A DNA stretch of 64,000 nucleotides, taken from positions 115,844 through 179,843 of the forward strand of contig NZ_JAPFFT010000008.1 in the NCBI RefSeq assembly GCF_026241105.1, read 5' to 3'. Source of the stretch: Arthrobacter rhizophilus (GTDB lineage: Bacteria; Actinomycetota; Actinomycetes; Actinomycetales; Micrococcaceae). A program made the position numbers and the translations under genes. Every line of letters begins with the position of its first letter. The first letter of the stretch is position 1. Shown here in pieces: positions 35,398-45,253 of this stretch. The notes under the pieces were generated by a model that was given only the letters and a program-made list of their open reading frames with translations, searched no databases and was not told the DNA's origin.

Positions 35398-36060
35398 TTA
35401 GTCCCCCGGAAGGGACTGACCGGTGGTCTTGACGGCATCCTGGACGTGTCCAGCCAGCGCAGCGCGGATCTCCGCAGCCGCCCTGTCCATTGAAACACGC
35501 CCCGACTCGCCATTTCTGCGGGTCACATTGAAGGGAGCTCCGAAACTGACGTGCAGGCGGCGGCGCGGCCTCGGAATCGAATCACGGTGTTCGCCCCCGA
35601 TCCGCGTTCCGAGGATGGCCACGGGAATGACAGTGGCCCCGGACATCAGGGCGAGCCACGCAACGCCGTTGCTGATGCTGCCGGCGGCGCCGCTCCCCCG
35701 AGTTCCTTCAGGGAGAATCCCGACGCAACGGCCGGCGTCGAGCACTTGCTTTCCGAGCTGAAGCGCCGCGCGGTCGCCGGAACGGTCAACGGAAATCTGC
35801 CCCGAGGCACGGAGCACACGTCCCAGGAAACCCTCGAACATCTCCTTCTTGACCAGGATGTGCATGGGCCGCGGCGCAGCTCCGAACATCACCGGCCCAT
35901 CCAGGAAGCTGATGTGGTTGCCAGCGAAAATGACCGGACCGGACTTGGGAACGTTGGAGCGCCCGGTGATCGCGGTCCGGTACAGGACATGAGCCAGCAG
36001 CCAGCCCACAGGCCGGCTCCAGAGCATGGTCCAGCGTGCCGGGAGGCGGGTTTCAGTCAC
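35398..36060 (-). CDS. Acyltransferase of the PlsC family linked to cmk
   Basis: 220 residues with the catalytic NHISFLD (H-x4-D) and the PEGTRGS motif of 1-acyl-glycerol-3-phosphate acyltransferases. It probably acylates lysophosphatidate or a related lipid at the membrane. I placed the start at GTG 36060, inside the end of cmk (8-base overlap); ATG 36024 is possible. Fused or adjacent cmk-plsC-der genes occur in many Gram-positive genomes. Confidence 0.88.
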   Translation of the reverse strand: MTETRLPARWTMLWSRPVGWLLAHVLYRTAITGRSNVPKSGPVIFAGNHISFLDGPVMFGAAPRPMHILVKKEMFEGFLGRVLRASGQISVDRSGDRAALQLGKQVLDAGRCVGILPEGTRGSGAAGSISNGVAWLALMSGATVIPVAILGTRIGGEHRDSIPRPRRRLHVSFGAPFNVTRRNGESGRVSMDRAAAEIRAALAGHVQDAVKTTGQSLPGD

Positions 36061-36766
36061 CGTAGATGACCTTGCCCACAATGCTCAGTGCTGTTTCGAC
36101 CGTTTCTTCGAAGTCCAGGTCCGAGGAATCAAGGGCGACGACGCCGTCGGCCGCTTGCGTGAAGTTCACCACAGTGGAGTCTTTGGCGTCGCGGTGGATC
36201 ACTTGGGCGGCGAGTTGCTCTTTGCTCTGCGTTCCGCCGAGCTGGAGGCCGCGGCGCCGCAGCCGGGCTTCCTCGCTTGCGGTCAGCAGCATGCGGACCT
36301 CCGCGTTGGGCGCGACGACGGTGGTGATGTCCCGCCCTTCCACCACCATGCGGCGGTGGTGCTGTTCGATCAGTTGGCGCTGGCGGCGAATCAGCTCGTT
36401 GCGGGCGCCCAAGGTTGTTGCCACTGCGCTGACGGACGACGAAATCCTGGGCTCGCGGATTTCTTCCGTGATGTCCACTCCGGCAACGCTGACGTACTCG
36501 GCGTTGGCGCTGGTGCTAAGTTCCAGCGGCAGATCCTTCGAGGCTTGCTCGACGGCGGCACTATCCGTGAGGTCGATGCCGGTCTTGAGGCAGTACCAAG
36601 TCAATGCACGGTACATCGCACCCGTGTCCAGGTAGGCGAGCTTCAAGCGCCGGGCAACTTCCTTGCTGACGCTGGACTTGCCGGAGCCGGACGGACCGTC
36701 GATGGCGACCACGAGTGGCTTGCCCGGGCGTACTACGGTCTCCGGGCCGAAAAGGTCACGTGTCAT
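36053..36766 (-). CDS. cmk: Cytidylate kinase
   Basis: Phosphorylates CMP and dCMP with ATP; 237 residues. P-loop AIDGPSGSGKSSVSKEVARRL, the CMP-binding YLDTGAMYRALTW and EGRDITTVVAPNAEV are standard. The ATG at 36766 overlaps the tyrA stop (TAATG), indicating translational coupling; an ATG at 36784 is an alternative. Its stop lies within the plsC-like gene start. Confidence 0.95.
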   Translation of the reverse strand: MTRDLFGPETVVRPGKPLVVAIDGPSGSGKSSVSKEVARRLKLAYLDTGAMYRALTWYCLKTGIDLTDSAAVEQASKDLPLELSTSANAEYVSVAGVDITEEIREPRISSSVSAVATTLGARNELIRRQRQLIEQHHRRMVVEGRDITTVVAPNAEVRMLLTASEEARLRRRGLQLGGTQSKEQLAAQVIHRDAKDSTVVNFTQAADGVVALDSSDLDFEETVETALSIVGKVIYGD

Positions 36767-37872
36767 TACTGGAGTACCCGCCATCCACGGTCGGTCAAGG
36801 CTTCAACAAGGAGGTCATGCTTGTTGGGCATGACGGAAAGTTCCACCATGCCAACGTTCTGCCCGGACGAGTGATCCAGGCGGAGGTCTTCGACATTGAC
36901 GCCGATCTCACCGATCTCCGTCAGCAGCCTGGCAATCTGCCCGGGCCTGTCGTCTACCAGAACTGTAAGCCATGAATATGCCTGCGGGGGTCCGCCATGC
37001 TTCCCCGGGATCCTGGCCTGCCCGGCGTTGCCCTCACTGATGAGTTGCGCAAGGTCCAGGCGGGCGCCGGCGGCCGTGGGATCCTCCAAGGTACCGATCA
37101 AACGGTTGAGGTCCTCACGGACACCATGGAGGATTTCCACCATCTTGGCCGCGTTGTTGCCAAGGATCTGCACCCAGAGGGTGGGATCGCTGGCAGCAAT
37201 CCTGGTGGTGTCCCGCAGCCCGTTGCCCGCCAAGGACAGCGCATGAAGCGGCGTTCCCTGCAAGCGGCTGGCGAGAAGCGATGACATCACCTGGGGCAAA
37301 TGAGACACCAAAGCAACAGCTTCATCGTGTTCCTCCGCCGTGAACTGGGAAACTATTGCCCCCAGGTCCCCGGCAAGGGAACGCGCGGTCTGAAGCGCAT
37401 CGGCGCTGGTCTCCTCGGACGGACAAAGGACCCACGGCATGGAGGTGAAGAGTTCGCCACGGGCGGCAACTGGCCCGGACTTCTCGCGCCCAGCCATCGG
37501 GTGCGTCCCGACGTAGCGGGACATGTCCACCCCACGGCTCCCGAGGTCAGCCTGGATTGCCAGCTTGACGCTGGCAATGTCCACTACAACGGCCTCCGGG
37601 TATTCACCGAGGGCACGCTGAACGACGTCGGCAGTCACATCCGGCGGCGCGGCAACGACAACCAACTGGGGAGAGCCCTCGAGCTCCGACAATGGCCTAC
37701 CCGCACCGATGTCCACGGCCACGGCCTGGTTGGTTGGCGAGGGGTCCGAAAGGAACACGGAGACACCCCGGCCACGCAGGCCGAGACCGATGCTGGCTCC
37801 GAGCAGACCGGTGCCGAAAACGACCACCGGGCCGTCAAGGTGGCCCCGGCCGTGCGAGTGGAATGCCGACAT
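36766..37872 (-). CDS. tyrA: Prephenate dehydrogenase
   Basis: NAD(P)-dependent enzyme of tyrosine synthesis, prephenate to 4-hydroxyphenylpyruvate; 368 residues. A Rossmann fold opens with VFGTGLLGASIGLGL, the substrate-site HPMAGREKSG is present, and the last 80 residues (YSWLTVLVDDRPGQIARLLTEIGEIGVNVEDL) form an ACT domain, so feedback by tyrosine is likely. It is inserted between the pseudouridine synthase and cmk, where M. tuberculosis has nothing. Only 3 bases separate it from the preceding gene. Confidence 0.94.
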   Translation of the reverse strand: MSAFHSHGRGHLDGPVVVFGTGLLGASIGLGLRGRGVSVFLSDPSPTNQAVAVDIGAGRPLSELEGSPQLVVVAAPPDVTADVVQRALGEYPEAVVVDIASVKLAIQADLGSRGVDMSRYVGTHPMAGREKSGPVAARGELFTSMPWVLCPSEETSADALQTARSLAGDLGAIVSQFTAEEHDEAVALVSHLPQVMSSLLASRLQGTPLHALSLAGNGLRDTTRIAASDPTLWVQILGNNAAKMVEILHGVREDLNRLIGTLEDPTAAGARLDLAQLISEGNAGQARIPGKHGGPPQAYSWLTVLVDDRPGQIARLLTEIGEIGVNVEDLRLDHSSGQNVGMVELSVMPNKHDLLVEALTDRGWRVLQ

Positions 37873-37875
37873 GCC

Positions 37876-39126
37876 TTACAGTCCTACGGAGGCCAGGAGG
37901 TGTCCGACTTCCTGCTTGCCGAGGTTGCGGATGCTGCCCTGGCGCTGGTCACCCAGGCCGATGGGACCGATCTTGACGCGTACGAGTCGCAGCACGGGGA
38001 AACCCACGGCTTCGAACAAACGGCGAACAATACGGTTCTTGCCGGAGTGCAGCACAACCTCGATCAGCACGTGGCCCGGTGTGGAATCCACCAGCTTGAA
38101 GGAGTCGACGGAAGCAATGCCGTCTTCGAGTTCGATGCCGGCCTTCAACTGCGCGCCGACGCCCTGCGGGAACGGACCACGGACCTGTACCAGGTACGTC
38201 TTGGGCACCTCATAGGAGGGGTGCGTCAAGCGGTTGGCAAGTTCGCCGTCGTTGGTCAGCAGCAGCAGGCCCTCGGTGGCGACATCAAGGCGGCCTACAT
38301 GGAAGAGACGCTCGCCCTTGTTCTTGGCGGACTTGAGGAAGTCGCTGATGCAGGGACGGCCCTCGGGATCTTCCATGGTGGAGACGACGCCCTTGGGCTT
38401 ATTGAACACCATGTACAGCATGGTGTCATCGAGCTGGATGCGAATGCCGTCGACGTGGATCACGGCAGACGTCGGGTCCACGCGCATGCCAAGCTCGGTG
38501 GTGAGCTGGCCGTTGACCTCGACGCGGCCTTCCTGGATCATTTCCTCGCACACGCGGCGGGAAGCCACGCCGGCCTGGGCCATGACCTTCTGCAGGCGAA
38601 CGCCATCAGCGTCGTGCTGCTCGGACTGAAGAACTTCGCCGCGGCGTCCGCGGGGTTTGCGGATCGGACCAAGGTTCTGGCCGAAGCGCTCACTGCCGAA
38701 GGCGCGGGAAGCGTACTGTTTCTTGTTGCTGGCCTTCGGCTTCAACGCGCCCGGTGTGCCCGGAGCCTTGCCGAAGCCGGGCTTGTTGGAGCCTGGCTTG
38801 CGCGGGGCCTTTGCCGGCCTGGAATCTTGGCGGCCGGCGTCTTCACGGCGCTCGTAGCCTCCCGCCGAGGTGGGGTTGTCCGGATCAAAGGGGCGCTCTT
38901 CACGCGGACGGGTTGGCTTGAAGGGGCGGTCCCCGCCCGGGGAGAAGCTGCGCTTGCTGCCTCCAGAGGCGCCGCCGGCACGGCTTGCGCCTCCGCGGCC
39001 GGCGCCGAAGCCGCTGCCTCCTGCGCGGCCAGCGCTACTGCGGCCGGAGTCTTGCGACTCATTGCGTCCGGAACCGTTCCGTCCCGAACTATTACGTGGT
39101 GAACCCTGGCGTCCCGCCTGTGTCAT
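37876..39126 (-). CDS. rluB: 23S rRNA pseudouridine synthase (RluB/RsuA family)
   Basis: 416 residues. The C-terminal 250 residues hold an S4 RNA-binding domain (RLQKVMAQAGVASRRVCEEMI) and the synthase domain with catalytic GRLDVATEGLLLLTND (Asp). The N-terminal 160 residues are Gly/Ser/Arg/Pro-rich low-complexity sequence, likely disordered and RNA-binding. ATG start after AAGGACGGGTC. Counterpart of Rv1711 in the scpB-synthase-cmk order. Confidence 0.92.
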   Translation of the reverse strand: MTQAGRQGSPRNSSGRNGSGRNESQDSGRSSAGRAGGSGFGAGRGGASRAGGASGGSKRSFSPGGDRPFKPTRPREERPFDPDNPTSAGGYERREDAGRQDSRPAKAPRKPGSNKPGFGKAPGTPGALKPKASNKKQYASRAFGSERFGQNLGPIRKPRGRRGEVLQSEQHDADGVRLQKVMAQAGVASRRVCEEMIQEGRVEVNGQLTTELGMRVDPTSAVIHVDGIRIQLDDTMLYMVFNKPKGVVSTMEDPEGRPCISDFLKSAKNKGERLFHVGRLDVATEGLLLLTNDGELANRLTHPSYEVPKTYLVQVRGPFPQGVGAQLKAGIELEDGIASVDSFKLVDSTPGHVLIEVVLHSGKNRIVRRLFEAVGFPVLRLVRVKIGPIGLGDQRQGSIRNLGKQEVGHLLASVGL

Positions 39127-39296
39127 GACCCGTCCTTTTTGTTATTGTGGCCAGCTTGTTCTTTCTCAACATTAGCCAGCCGGACAGAGAATATCTGCCC
39201 TGTGAACTCTGCCCGCTACTAGCCGGGCGTTGGTAGATCCTTGCAATATCGAGTTGTTTCGCGCTGCCGTGCCTGCGGACTGCTTGCGTCCTGCGA

Positions 39297-39962
39297 TTAC
39301 ATGCGTTCGGCGTCGAAGAACTCCTCGATCCCCTCCAACCCCGGAAGGTGGGGGGACAATTGAGGCAGTTCCGCTACCGAGCCAATGCCCATTCGCTCGA
39401 GGAAGTACGAGGTAGTCCGGTAAAGCATGGCCCCCGACTCAGGATCGGTACCTGAGTCCTCGATCAGCCCGCGTTGGACAAGCGTCCGTACGACCGAATC
39501 GACATTGACGCCGCGGATAGCCGACACCCTGGCCCTGGAAACCGGCTGCCGGTACGCGATGACCGCCATGGTTTCGAGTGCTGCTTGCGTCAGCCGCGCG
39601 GTCTGGCCTTCGAGAACGAACCTGCCCACGACGTCGGCAAATTCCGCGCGTGAATAGATCCGCCACCCTCCGGCAACGTTCCGCAACTCAAAACCCCGGG
39701 GTGCAGCGCTGGCACTTGCATCGGTGTGCAAGTCATCAGCGTCCCTGCCCGGGGCTTTAACAGTATAGCCGCTATACTCCTGCTTCAGTCCCGCCAGCAA
39801 ATCCTCGACGACGGCGACCGTCACGTTGAGCCCCGCAGCCAGCTCTTCCGCGGTGGCCGGTTCGTCGATCACCATCAGGACGGCCTCCAGAGCCGCACGG
39901 GTACCACCGGGTAGGGCTTCCAGCTCGGCGAGGCCGTCCCCGTCTGTTTCCTGCTCGCTCAC
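39297..39962 (-). CDS. scpB: Segregation and condensation protein B
   Basis: 221-residue kleisin-associated winged-helix protein of the SMC condensin complex. Signature stretches are AALEAVLMVIDEPATAEELA and LTQAALETMAVIAYRQPVSRARVSAIRGVNVDSVVRTL. Start overlaps the scpA stop by 4 bases (ATGA). A 170-base gap without features separates it from the pseudouridine synthase. Confidence 0.95.
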   Translation of the reverse strand: MSEQETDGDGLAELEALPGGTRAALEAVLMVIDEPATAEELAAGLNVTVAVVEDLLAGLKQEYSGYTVKAPGRDADDLHTDASASAAPRGFELRNVAGGWRIYSRAEFADVVGRFVLEGQTARLTQAALETMAVIAYRQPVSRARVSAIRGVNVDSVVRTLVQRGLIEDSGTDPESGAMLYRTTSYFLERMGIGSVAELPQLSPHLPGLEGIEEFFDAERM

Positions 39963-40957
39963 TGCGGCTCCTGTGCCTTGTCGATAGTGTCGGTGTGTGT
40001 TTCGGCGGTGACGGCCGATTCATCGGCGAAAGGGCCGGAATCGTACTCGTCGCTCAAGTTGTCGCTACTCCATCCTTCGGGGCGCCCAGTCCAGCGGACT
40101 GTCAGTTCGGCGAGGGGCCCCGGCTGTTCAAAGGCCACGACGCGGTCGCGGAACAGTTCCAGGAGCGCCAGGAACCGGGCGACGACAACAAGCGTGGACT
40201 CCGCGTCGGCAATGAGGGCCCTAAAGGATTGTGGCAGGCCGCGTTGCAGGCGGTACCCGATAATCTCGGCCTGTTCCTTCACGCTGACGGGTGTTCCGTG
40301 GAGGTGGTCGAGCCCGACTTCCTCGGGCGTGTTGTCCTTCGGCGCCAGGGTCTTGGCAGCAAGCGCAGCGAATTGCTCAGGCGTGTGGCGCCAGATCAGT
40401 TCGGGCAGCAATGCCGCGAAATGCCCTTCCAGTGCAACTTGCCGCGGGAAGCGCCGGGCTTCGGACTCCAAAGTGCCGGACATGATCGCGGCCACCTGCT
40501 TGAAAGCCTTGTACTGCAAAAGCCGGGCGAAGAGGAGATCCCGGGCTTCCAGCAAAGCGATGTCCTCGGCATCCTCGACTTCGCCGGCCGGCAGGAGCCT
40601 CGCGGCTTTGAGGTCCAGAAGCGTCGCGGCGATGACCAGGAATTCGCTGGCTTCGTCCAGCGCCCAGCCCTCCCCCAGTTCCTGAAGGCGCCGGATGTAC
40701 TTGATGAACTCGTCCGTCACGGTGGCCAGCGCAACTTCCGTGATGTCCAGCTTGTGCTTTGAGATCAAGCCGAGCAAGAGATCGAAAGGCCCGGTGAAGT
40801 TTGCCAGCCGGACCTCGAAGCCGGCCTTCCGCGCGGTGGGCGAGACTCCGGCGTCGTCCGCGCCACTTGCGGAAGAGGACGACGGCGGGGCGTCACCGGA
40901 CTGTGCGAGCTGGGCAATCTGGGCGGGCTTGGCCGCAGGGATGAGTGGCTGTGCCAC
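39959..40957 (-). CDS. scpA: Segregation and condensation protein A (kleisin)
   Basis: 332-residue kleisin that bridges SMC heads with ScpB. The family start FEVRLANFTGPFDLLLGLISKHKLDITEVALATVTDEF is near residue 48; the N-terminal 45 residues are a variable Ala/Ser-rich tail and the C-terminus a winged helix. Starts 5 bases after the parA stop. Operon parA-scpA-scpB is the conserved actinobacterial order. Confidence 0.95.
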   Translation of the reverse strand: MAQPLIPAAKPAQIAQLAQSGDAPPSSSSASGADDAGVSPTARKAGFEVRLANFTGPFDLLLGLISKHKLDITEVALATVTDEFIKYIRRLQELGEGWALDEASEFLVIAATLLDLKAARLLPAGEVEDAEDIALLEARDLLFARLLQYKAFKQVAAIMSGTLESEARRFPRQVALEGHFAALLPELIWRHTPEQFAALAAKTLAPKDNTPEEVGLDHLHGTPVSVKEQAEIIGYRLQRGLPQSFRALIADAESTLVVVARFLALLELFRDRVVAFEQPGPLAELTVRWTGRPEGWSSDNLSDEYDSGPFADESAVTAETHTDTIDKAQEPQ

Positions 40958-40962
40958 GCTGG

Positions 40963-41862
40963 CTAGGGTGCGCCGCCGCGCGAAATCAGTTCCTTGGCCA
41001 AACGACGGTAGGCGTCGGCCCCGATGTGGTTTCCGGCGTAGCTGGTGATGGGCTCTGCGGCGACCGTGGCGTCGGCGAACTTGATGGAGCGCTTGATGAC
41101 GGTTTCGAAGACCTTGTCTCCGAACGCCTCCACGAGGCGTGAGATGACTTCACGGCTGTGCAAAGTGCGGGCGTCGTACATCGTGGCGAGTACGCCGTCC
41201 ACCTGCAGGCGCGGGTTCAGCCGGTCCTGGACCTTTTCGATCGTTTCGACGAGCAGGGCAACGGCGCGAAGTGCGAAGAATTCGCAGATCAGCGGAATGA
41301 TCACTCCATGCGCGGCCGTCAGGGCATTGACCGTCAGGAGGCCCAGGGACGGCTGGCAGTCGATGAGGACAACATCGTAGTCGTCCTCGACGCTCTTGAG
41401 GGCCCGGTCCAGCACTTGCTCGCGGGCCACTTCGTTGACCAGCTGGACTTCGGCCGCGGAGAGGTCGATGTTTGCCGGCAGGAGGTCGATGCCTTCGACG
41501 CCGGTCTTCTGGATGGCGTCGCGGATGTCCACTTTGCGGTCCATGAGTACGTTGTAGACAGTGAGGTCGAGCTCGTGCGGGTTCGCACCCAGGCCCGCGG
41601 ACAGTGCACCCTGCGGATCGAAGTCGACGAGCAGAACGCGCCGGCCGAACTCTGCGAGCGCAGCGGCCAGGTTGATGGTTGACGTGGTCTTGCCCACGCC
41701 ACCCTTTTGGTTGACCATGGCGATGACCCGGGCCGGACCATGGGAGGCCAGCGGCGCGGGTTCAGGGAAGTCGCGGTACGGGCGGCCCGTGGGTCCCATG
41801 ACGGCGTCTTCCAGCTCGAAATCCGTGTCCTCCAGCGTAGTTGCTCCCCGTTCGCTGCTCAC
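40963..41862 (-). CDS. parA: ParA-family ATPase of the scpAB operon
   Basis: 299 residues with NQKGGVGKTTSTINLAAAL (deviant Walker A), VDFDPQGALSAGLG and VLIDCQPSLGLLTVNAL. It matches Rv1708, the Soj-like protein encoded before scpA, rather than the origin-proximal parAB pair; no parB is adjacent. The GTG at 41862 is the start I favour; GTG 41877 and ATG 41895 are in frame with less convincing ribosome sites. It marks the end of the conserved block before the accessory region. Confidence 0.9.
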   Translation of the reverse strand: MSSERGATTLEDTDFELEDAVMGPTGRPYRDFPEPAPLASHGPARVIAMVNQKGGVGKTTSTINLAAALAEFGRRVLLVDFDPQGALSAGLGANPHELDLTVYNVLMDRKVDIRDAIQKTGVEGIDLLPANIDLSAAEVQLVNEVAREQVLDRALKSVEDDYDVVLIDCQPSLGLLTVNALTAAHGVIIPLICEFFALRAVALLVETIEKVQDRLNPRLQVDGVLATMYDARTLHSREVISRLVEAFGDKVFETVIKRSIKFADATVAAEPITSYAGNHIGADAYRRLAKELISRGGAP

Positions 41863-42033
41863 GTATCTATCCACTCTCTCCACGACGGTCATTTCCTGCG
41901 GCTGTTTCCAGCACCAGCACTGCTCCCCACCTAGGCTACAGCGCCCGACACGGCATTCCGCGGAACTTGACTTTCCCCGCAATTTGAGCCTTGACCTTCT
42001 AGCTGAGGTAGAAGGTTTGGTCTCCGGGCCGCC

Positions 42034-42086
42034 AAAACGCGAGCAAGGCAGGTCCCGCCAAGGGGGTCCTGCCTTGCTCGCGTTTT
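42034..42086. terminator. Bidirectional terminator between dctA and parA
   Basis: Nineteen-base perfect arms AAAACGCGAGCAAGGCAGG and CCTGCCTTGCTCGCGTTTT; the A/T ends give a T-run in either direction. It ends the dctA transcript and insulates it from parA. Confidence 0.85.
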
Positions 42087-42107
42087 GCTTCTAGGCTGTA
42101 TGCCGCA

Positions 42108-43433
42108 CTAGGCGGCCACGGCCTCTTTCACCACGGGTTCCGTGTGGTGGCTGATCATGGTCAGCTCGTCGAACGGCTTCGCGCCGGACAGGACGTTTGT
42201 GACCTGATTACGGTCGATTTCCTTGACCCACGTGCCGATCAACACCGTGGCGACCGCATTGCCCGTGAAGTTGGTCAGAGCGCGGGCTTCGGACATGAAG
42301 CGGTCGATGCCCACGATCATGCCTACGCCTCCCAGAAGTTCGGGACGGTGGGCCTGCAAGCCCGCTGCGAGGGTGGCCAAGCCGGCACCGGAAACGCCAG
42401 CCGCTCCCTTGGACGCGATGATCATGAAGACCAGCAGCGATACTTGGGCGCCGAGGTCCAGCGGGATGCCCATTGCGTTGGCAACGAACAGGGAGGCCAT
42501 GGTCAGGTAGATGGCAGTTCCATCGAGGTTGAAGGAGTAACCGGTGGGCACAGTGACACCGACAACCGGCTTGGAGATGCCCAAGTGCTCCATCTTGGCG
42601 ATAAGCCTCGGCAGCGCTGCTTCGGAGGAAGACGTGGAGAAGATGAGCAGGTACTCACGAGCCAAGTACTTCATCAACTGGAAGATGCTGACGCCGGCCA
42701 CAACCCGGAGCAAGGAACCGAGGACCACCACGATGAACAGCGCACAGGTGATGTAGAACGCAACCATCAGGGTGAGCATGCCGAAGATAGCCTTCACTCC
42801 GGTGGCACCGACCACTGCGGCGATCGCACCGAAGGCACCGACTGGCGCCAGCCACATGATCATGATGAGGATGCGGAAGACGAGAGCCTGCCCGTGCTGG
42901 ATGGCCTTGAGGACCGGCTGCCCCTGCGAGCCCATGCGCTGCAGCGCGAAGCCCACCAGAATGGCGGCCAGGAGCGTCGGCAAGACGGGAATGTCTCCGG
43001 GGATAATACCCAGCAGGAAGTCAGCGGTACTGTTCGTGGCAGCCTTCGCGTTGGGGTCGTAAGGGATCAGCTTCAGACCCTCGCCGGGGTGGATGATATT
43101 GCCCACCACCAGTCCAATGGCGAGCGCGAAGGTGGACATCACCAGGAAGTACACCAGTGCAAGCCCGCCGACCTTGCCCACGGTGGCTGCCTTGGCGATG
43201 GAACCGATACCCAGGACGATGGTGCAGAAAATGACCGGGGCGATCATCATCTTGATGAGCTTGATGAAGCCGTCGCCCAAAGGCTTGAGGGATTTTCCGA
43301 CTTCAGGGAACATCAGGCCGACGACGGCGCCGAGCACAACTGCGGCGATCACGGCGATGTAGAGGTAATGCGACTTGTCCAGCCCCTTGCGCCCGGCCTT
43401 TGCGGGTGCAATCTCTCCTCTTTGAGAGGTCAT
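42108..43433 (-). CDS. dctA: C4-dicarboxylate:cation symporter (DctA type)
   Basis: 441-residue member of the dicarboxylate/amino-acid:cation symporter family with about eight membrane helices and two hairpins. SSSEAALPRLIAKMEHLGI and VTVPTGYSFNLDGTAIYLTMA are the substrate-binding signatures, the latter typical of DctA. Likely imports succinate, fumarate or malate with Na+ or H+. The divergent two-component system at 43586-45963 is of the citrate/C4-dicarboxylate class and is its probable regulator. Confidence 0.93.
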   Translation of the reverse strand: MTSQRGEIAPAKAGRKGLDKSHYLYIAVIAAVVLGAVVGLMFPEVGKSLKPLGDGFIKLIKMMIAPVIFCTIVLGIGSIAKAATVGKVGGLALVYFLVMSTFALAIGLVVGNIIHPGEGLKLIPYDPNAKAATNSTADFLLGIIPGDIPVLPTLLAAILVGFALQRMGSQGQPVLKAIQHGQALVFRILIMIMWLAPVGAFGAIAAVVGATGVKAIFGMLTLMVAFYITCALFIVVVLGSLLRVVAGVSIFQLMKYLAREYLLIFSTSSSEAALPRLIAKMEHLGISKPVVGVTVPTGYSFNLDGTAIYLTMASLFVANAMGIPLDLGAQVSLLVFMIIASKGAAGVSGAGLATLAAGLQAHRPELLGGVGMIVGIDRFMSEARALTNFTGNAVATVLIGTWVKEIDRNQVTNVLSGAKPFDELTMISHHTEPVVKEAVAA

Positions 43434-43585
43434 GGCTTTGCTCCTTTTAGATACTCTGGAAAGCGCCGTGGTTCCTGCAAAATGTCCCTGCGTCGCTCTG
43501 CTGTGATATCCATCATTCGGGGCAAGGTGACATGTATCACTGTTGCGTTCATATTGGTCGCAGAATTGATCATAAGGAGGAGCGC

Positions 43586-45253
43586 GTGATCCGACGCTGG
43601 AGCATTGCCCGGAGACTTTTTGTGGCGAACCTGCTGTTCATCCTGGTGCTCACCGCGATCGTGGGGACGGCCGCCTTCGTGGATGCCAGGGACCGGGCCT
43701 ACAACGACGCCGGGCAGCGCATGCAGGCCGTTGCCGCGGCGATCGCAGCCAACCCCCTCGTGCTTCAGGCCGCCGGCACGCCGAATCCCTCGGCGACGCT
43801 GCAGCCGTACGCGCAGGTAGTGATGGCCAACGCCCACGCCGACTTCATCACCATTATGGCGCCGGACCGGACCCGCTGGACCCACGCGAACCCCGACGAA
43901 ATCGGCAAACCCTATATCGGCACTATTGACCCGGCATTGCACGGACAAACCTTCACGGAAGTCACGGCCGGCACCCTTGGCCCGTCGGTGCGCACCATCG
44001 TTCCGGTGGAAGATCCATCCGGAACCGTTCGGGCTTTGGTAGCTGCGGGCGTCACGGTGCGAACGGTCGACGTCGCAGTGTCGGCGCGGCTCACAGCAAT
44101 CATCGCCATCTCCCTGGCCATGCTCGCAGGCGGCTCCCTGGCCTCTTGGTTATTGGGCCGGTACCTGCGCTCCGTGACCCGGGGCTGGGGGCCGGAGCAA
44201 TTGGCGCAGCTGTTCGCGTACTACGAGTCGGTCCTGCACTCAGTGCGCGAAGGCGTAGTTCTCATCGACACCGGAGGCAGGGTGGTCATGTATAACGACC
44301 AGGCCGCGGAACTGCTGGGACTGGAACGGTCCGACGTCGACCCCGCCGCGGGGCCGGCCCCGCGCCTTTCGGACCTGCCGCTGGATGCCAGCCTCCACGG
44401 CCTGTTCGAATCCGGCCGCACGGCGCACGACGAAATCCACCTCACCGGGTCCCGGATCCTGGTGGTGAACCAGGCGCCCGCGGTGGGGCCACCGGGAATG
44501 ACGGGTCGGCAGCGCCCCGCTGTGTTCGGCACAGTAGCCACGCTCAGGGATCGCACGGAAATCGAGTCCCTGGGCAGCGAACTGGAGACCATGAAGACGT
44601 TGTCCGACGCCTTGCGGGCCCAGACCCATGAGCACGCCAACAGGTTGCACACCATTGTTTCCCTGATGGAGCTCGGGCGTACCGCCGACGCCTTGGATTT
44701 TGCCACCAAGGACCTCGAGCTAAGCCAACAGTTGACCGACCATCTGGTGGCATCAGTGGACGAACCTGTCCTCAGCGCACTCATCATGGGGAAATCGGCG
44801 GAGGCGCACGAACGCGGAGCGGAGCTCACTGTCACCGTGTCCGGCGGGGACGGCCTTCAGGGCTTGGCCGTCCAGGATTTGGTGACGATCTTGGGCAACC
44901 TGCTGGACAACGCGCTCGATGCCGCAGCCGCCGCTCCCCCGCCGCGGAAAGTGGAACTAGGCATCGAGTCGGGACTTAACGGAACCACGTTCACGGTTGT
45001 CGATTCCGGCCACGGCATCGATCCCGGCATTGTGGACGACGTCTGGCAGTACGGATACAGCACTAAGGCAGCCGGCATCGGACAGAGCGCGGGCCCGGGA
45101 ACTCCCTCCCGCGGCGTCGGCCTGGCACTAGTGCGGCAAGCGGTGCAACGGCTGGGCGGTACGCTGTCCATCAGCGAATCCACCAGCGCCTTGGGCGGTG
45201 CGTTGTTTCGTGTGGTGCTCCCCGCGCCGGACTCCAGGAAAGAAGCCGAATGA
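43586..45253 (+). CDS. CitA/DcuS-type sensor histidine kinase
   Basis: 555 residues. Two transmembrane helices (about 11-32 and 168-190) bracket an extracellular PDC/PAS-like ligand domain; a cytoplasmic PAS (about 210-320) follows. The unusual histidine box HEHANRLHTIVSLMELG is the hallmark of the citrate/C4-dicarboxylate sensor group, then the ATPase domain with NLLDNALDAA and GVGLALVRQ. GTG start preceded by AAGGAGGAGCGC. Its stop overlaps the response-regulator start by 4 bases. Confidence 0.92.
   Translation: MIRRWSIARRLFVANLLFILVLTAIVGTAAFVDARDRAYNDAGQRMQAVAAAIAANPLVLQAAGTPNPSATLQPYAQVVMANAHADFITIMAPDRTRWTHANPDEIGKPYIGTIDPALHGQTFTEVTAGTLGPSVRTIVPVEDPSGTVRALVAAGVTVRTVDVAVSARLTAIIAISLAMLAGGSLASWLLGRYLRSVTRGWGPEQLAQLFAYYESVLHSVREGVVLIDTGGRVVMYNDQAAELLGLERSDVDPAAGPAPRLSDLPLDASLHGLFESGRTAHDEIHLTGSRILVVNQAPAVGPPGMTGRQRPAVFGTVATLRDRTEIESLGSELETMKTLSDALRAQTHEHANRLHTIVSLMELGRTADALDFATKDLELSQQLTDHLVASVDEPVLSALIMGKSAEAHERGAELTVTVSGGDGLQGLAVQDLVTILGNLLDNALDAAAAAPPPRKVELGIESGLNGTTFTVVDSGHGIDPGIVDDVWQYGYSTKAAGIGQSAGPGTPSRGVGLALVRQAVQRLGGTLSISESTSALGGALFRVVLPAPDSRKEAE

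Noticed and set aside
40963..41862. Chromosomal or plasmid parAB partition locus
   Set aside because: No parB gene and no 16-bp parS palindrome was found; the scpAB linkage matches the Rv1708 type.
42144..43589. 481-codon frame antisense to dctA
   Set aside because: His/Asp/Gln-rich shadow of membrane-helix codons; the dctA frame has clear family motifs.
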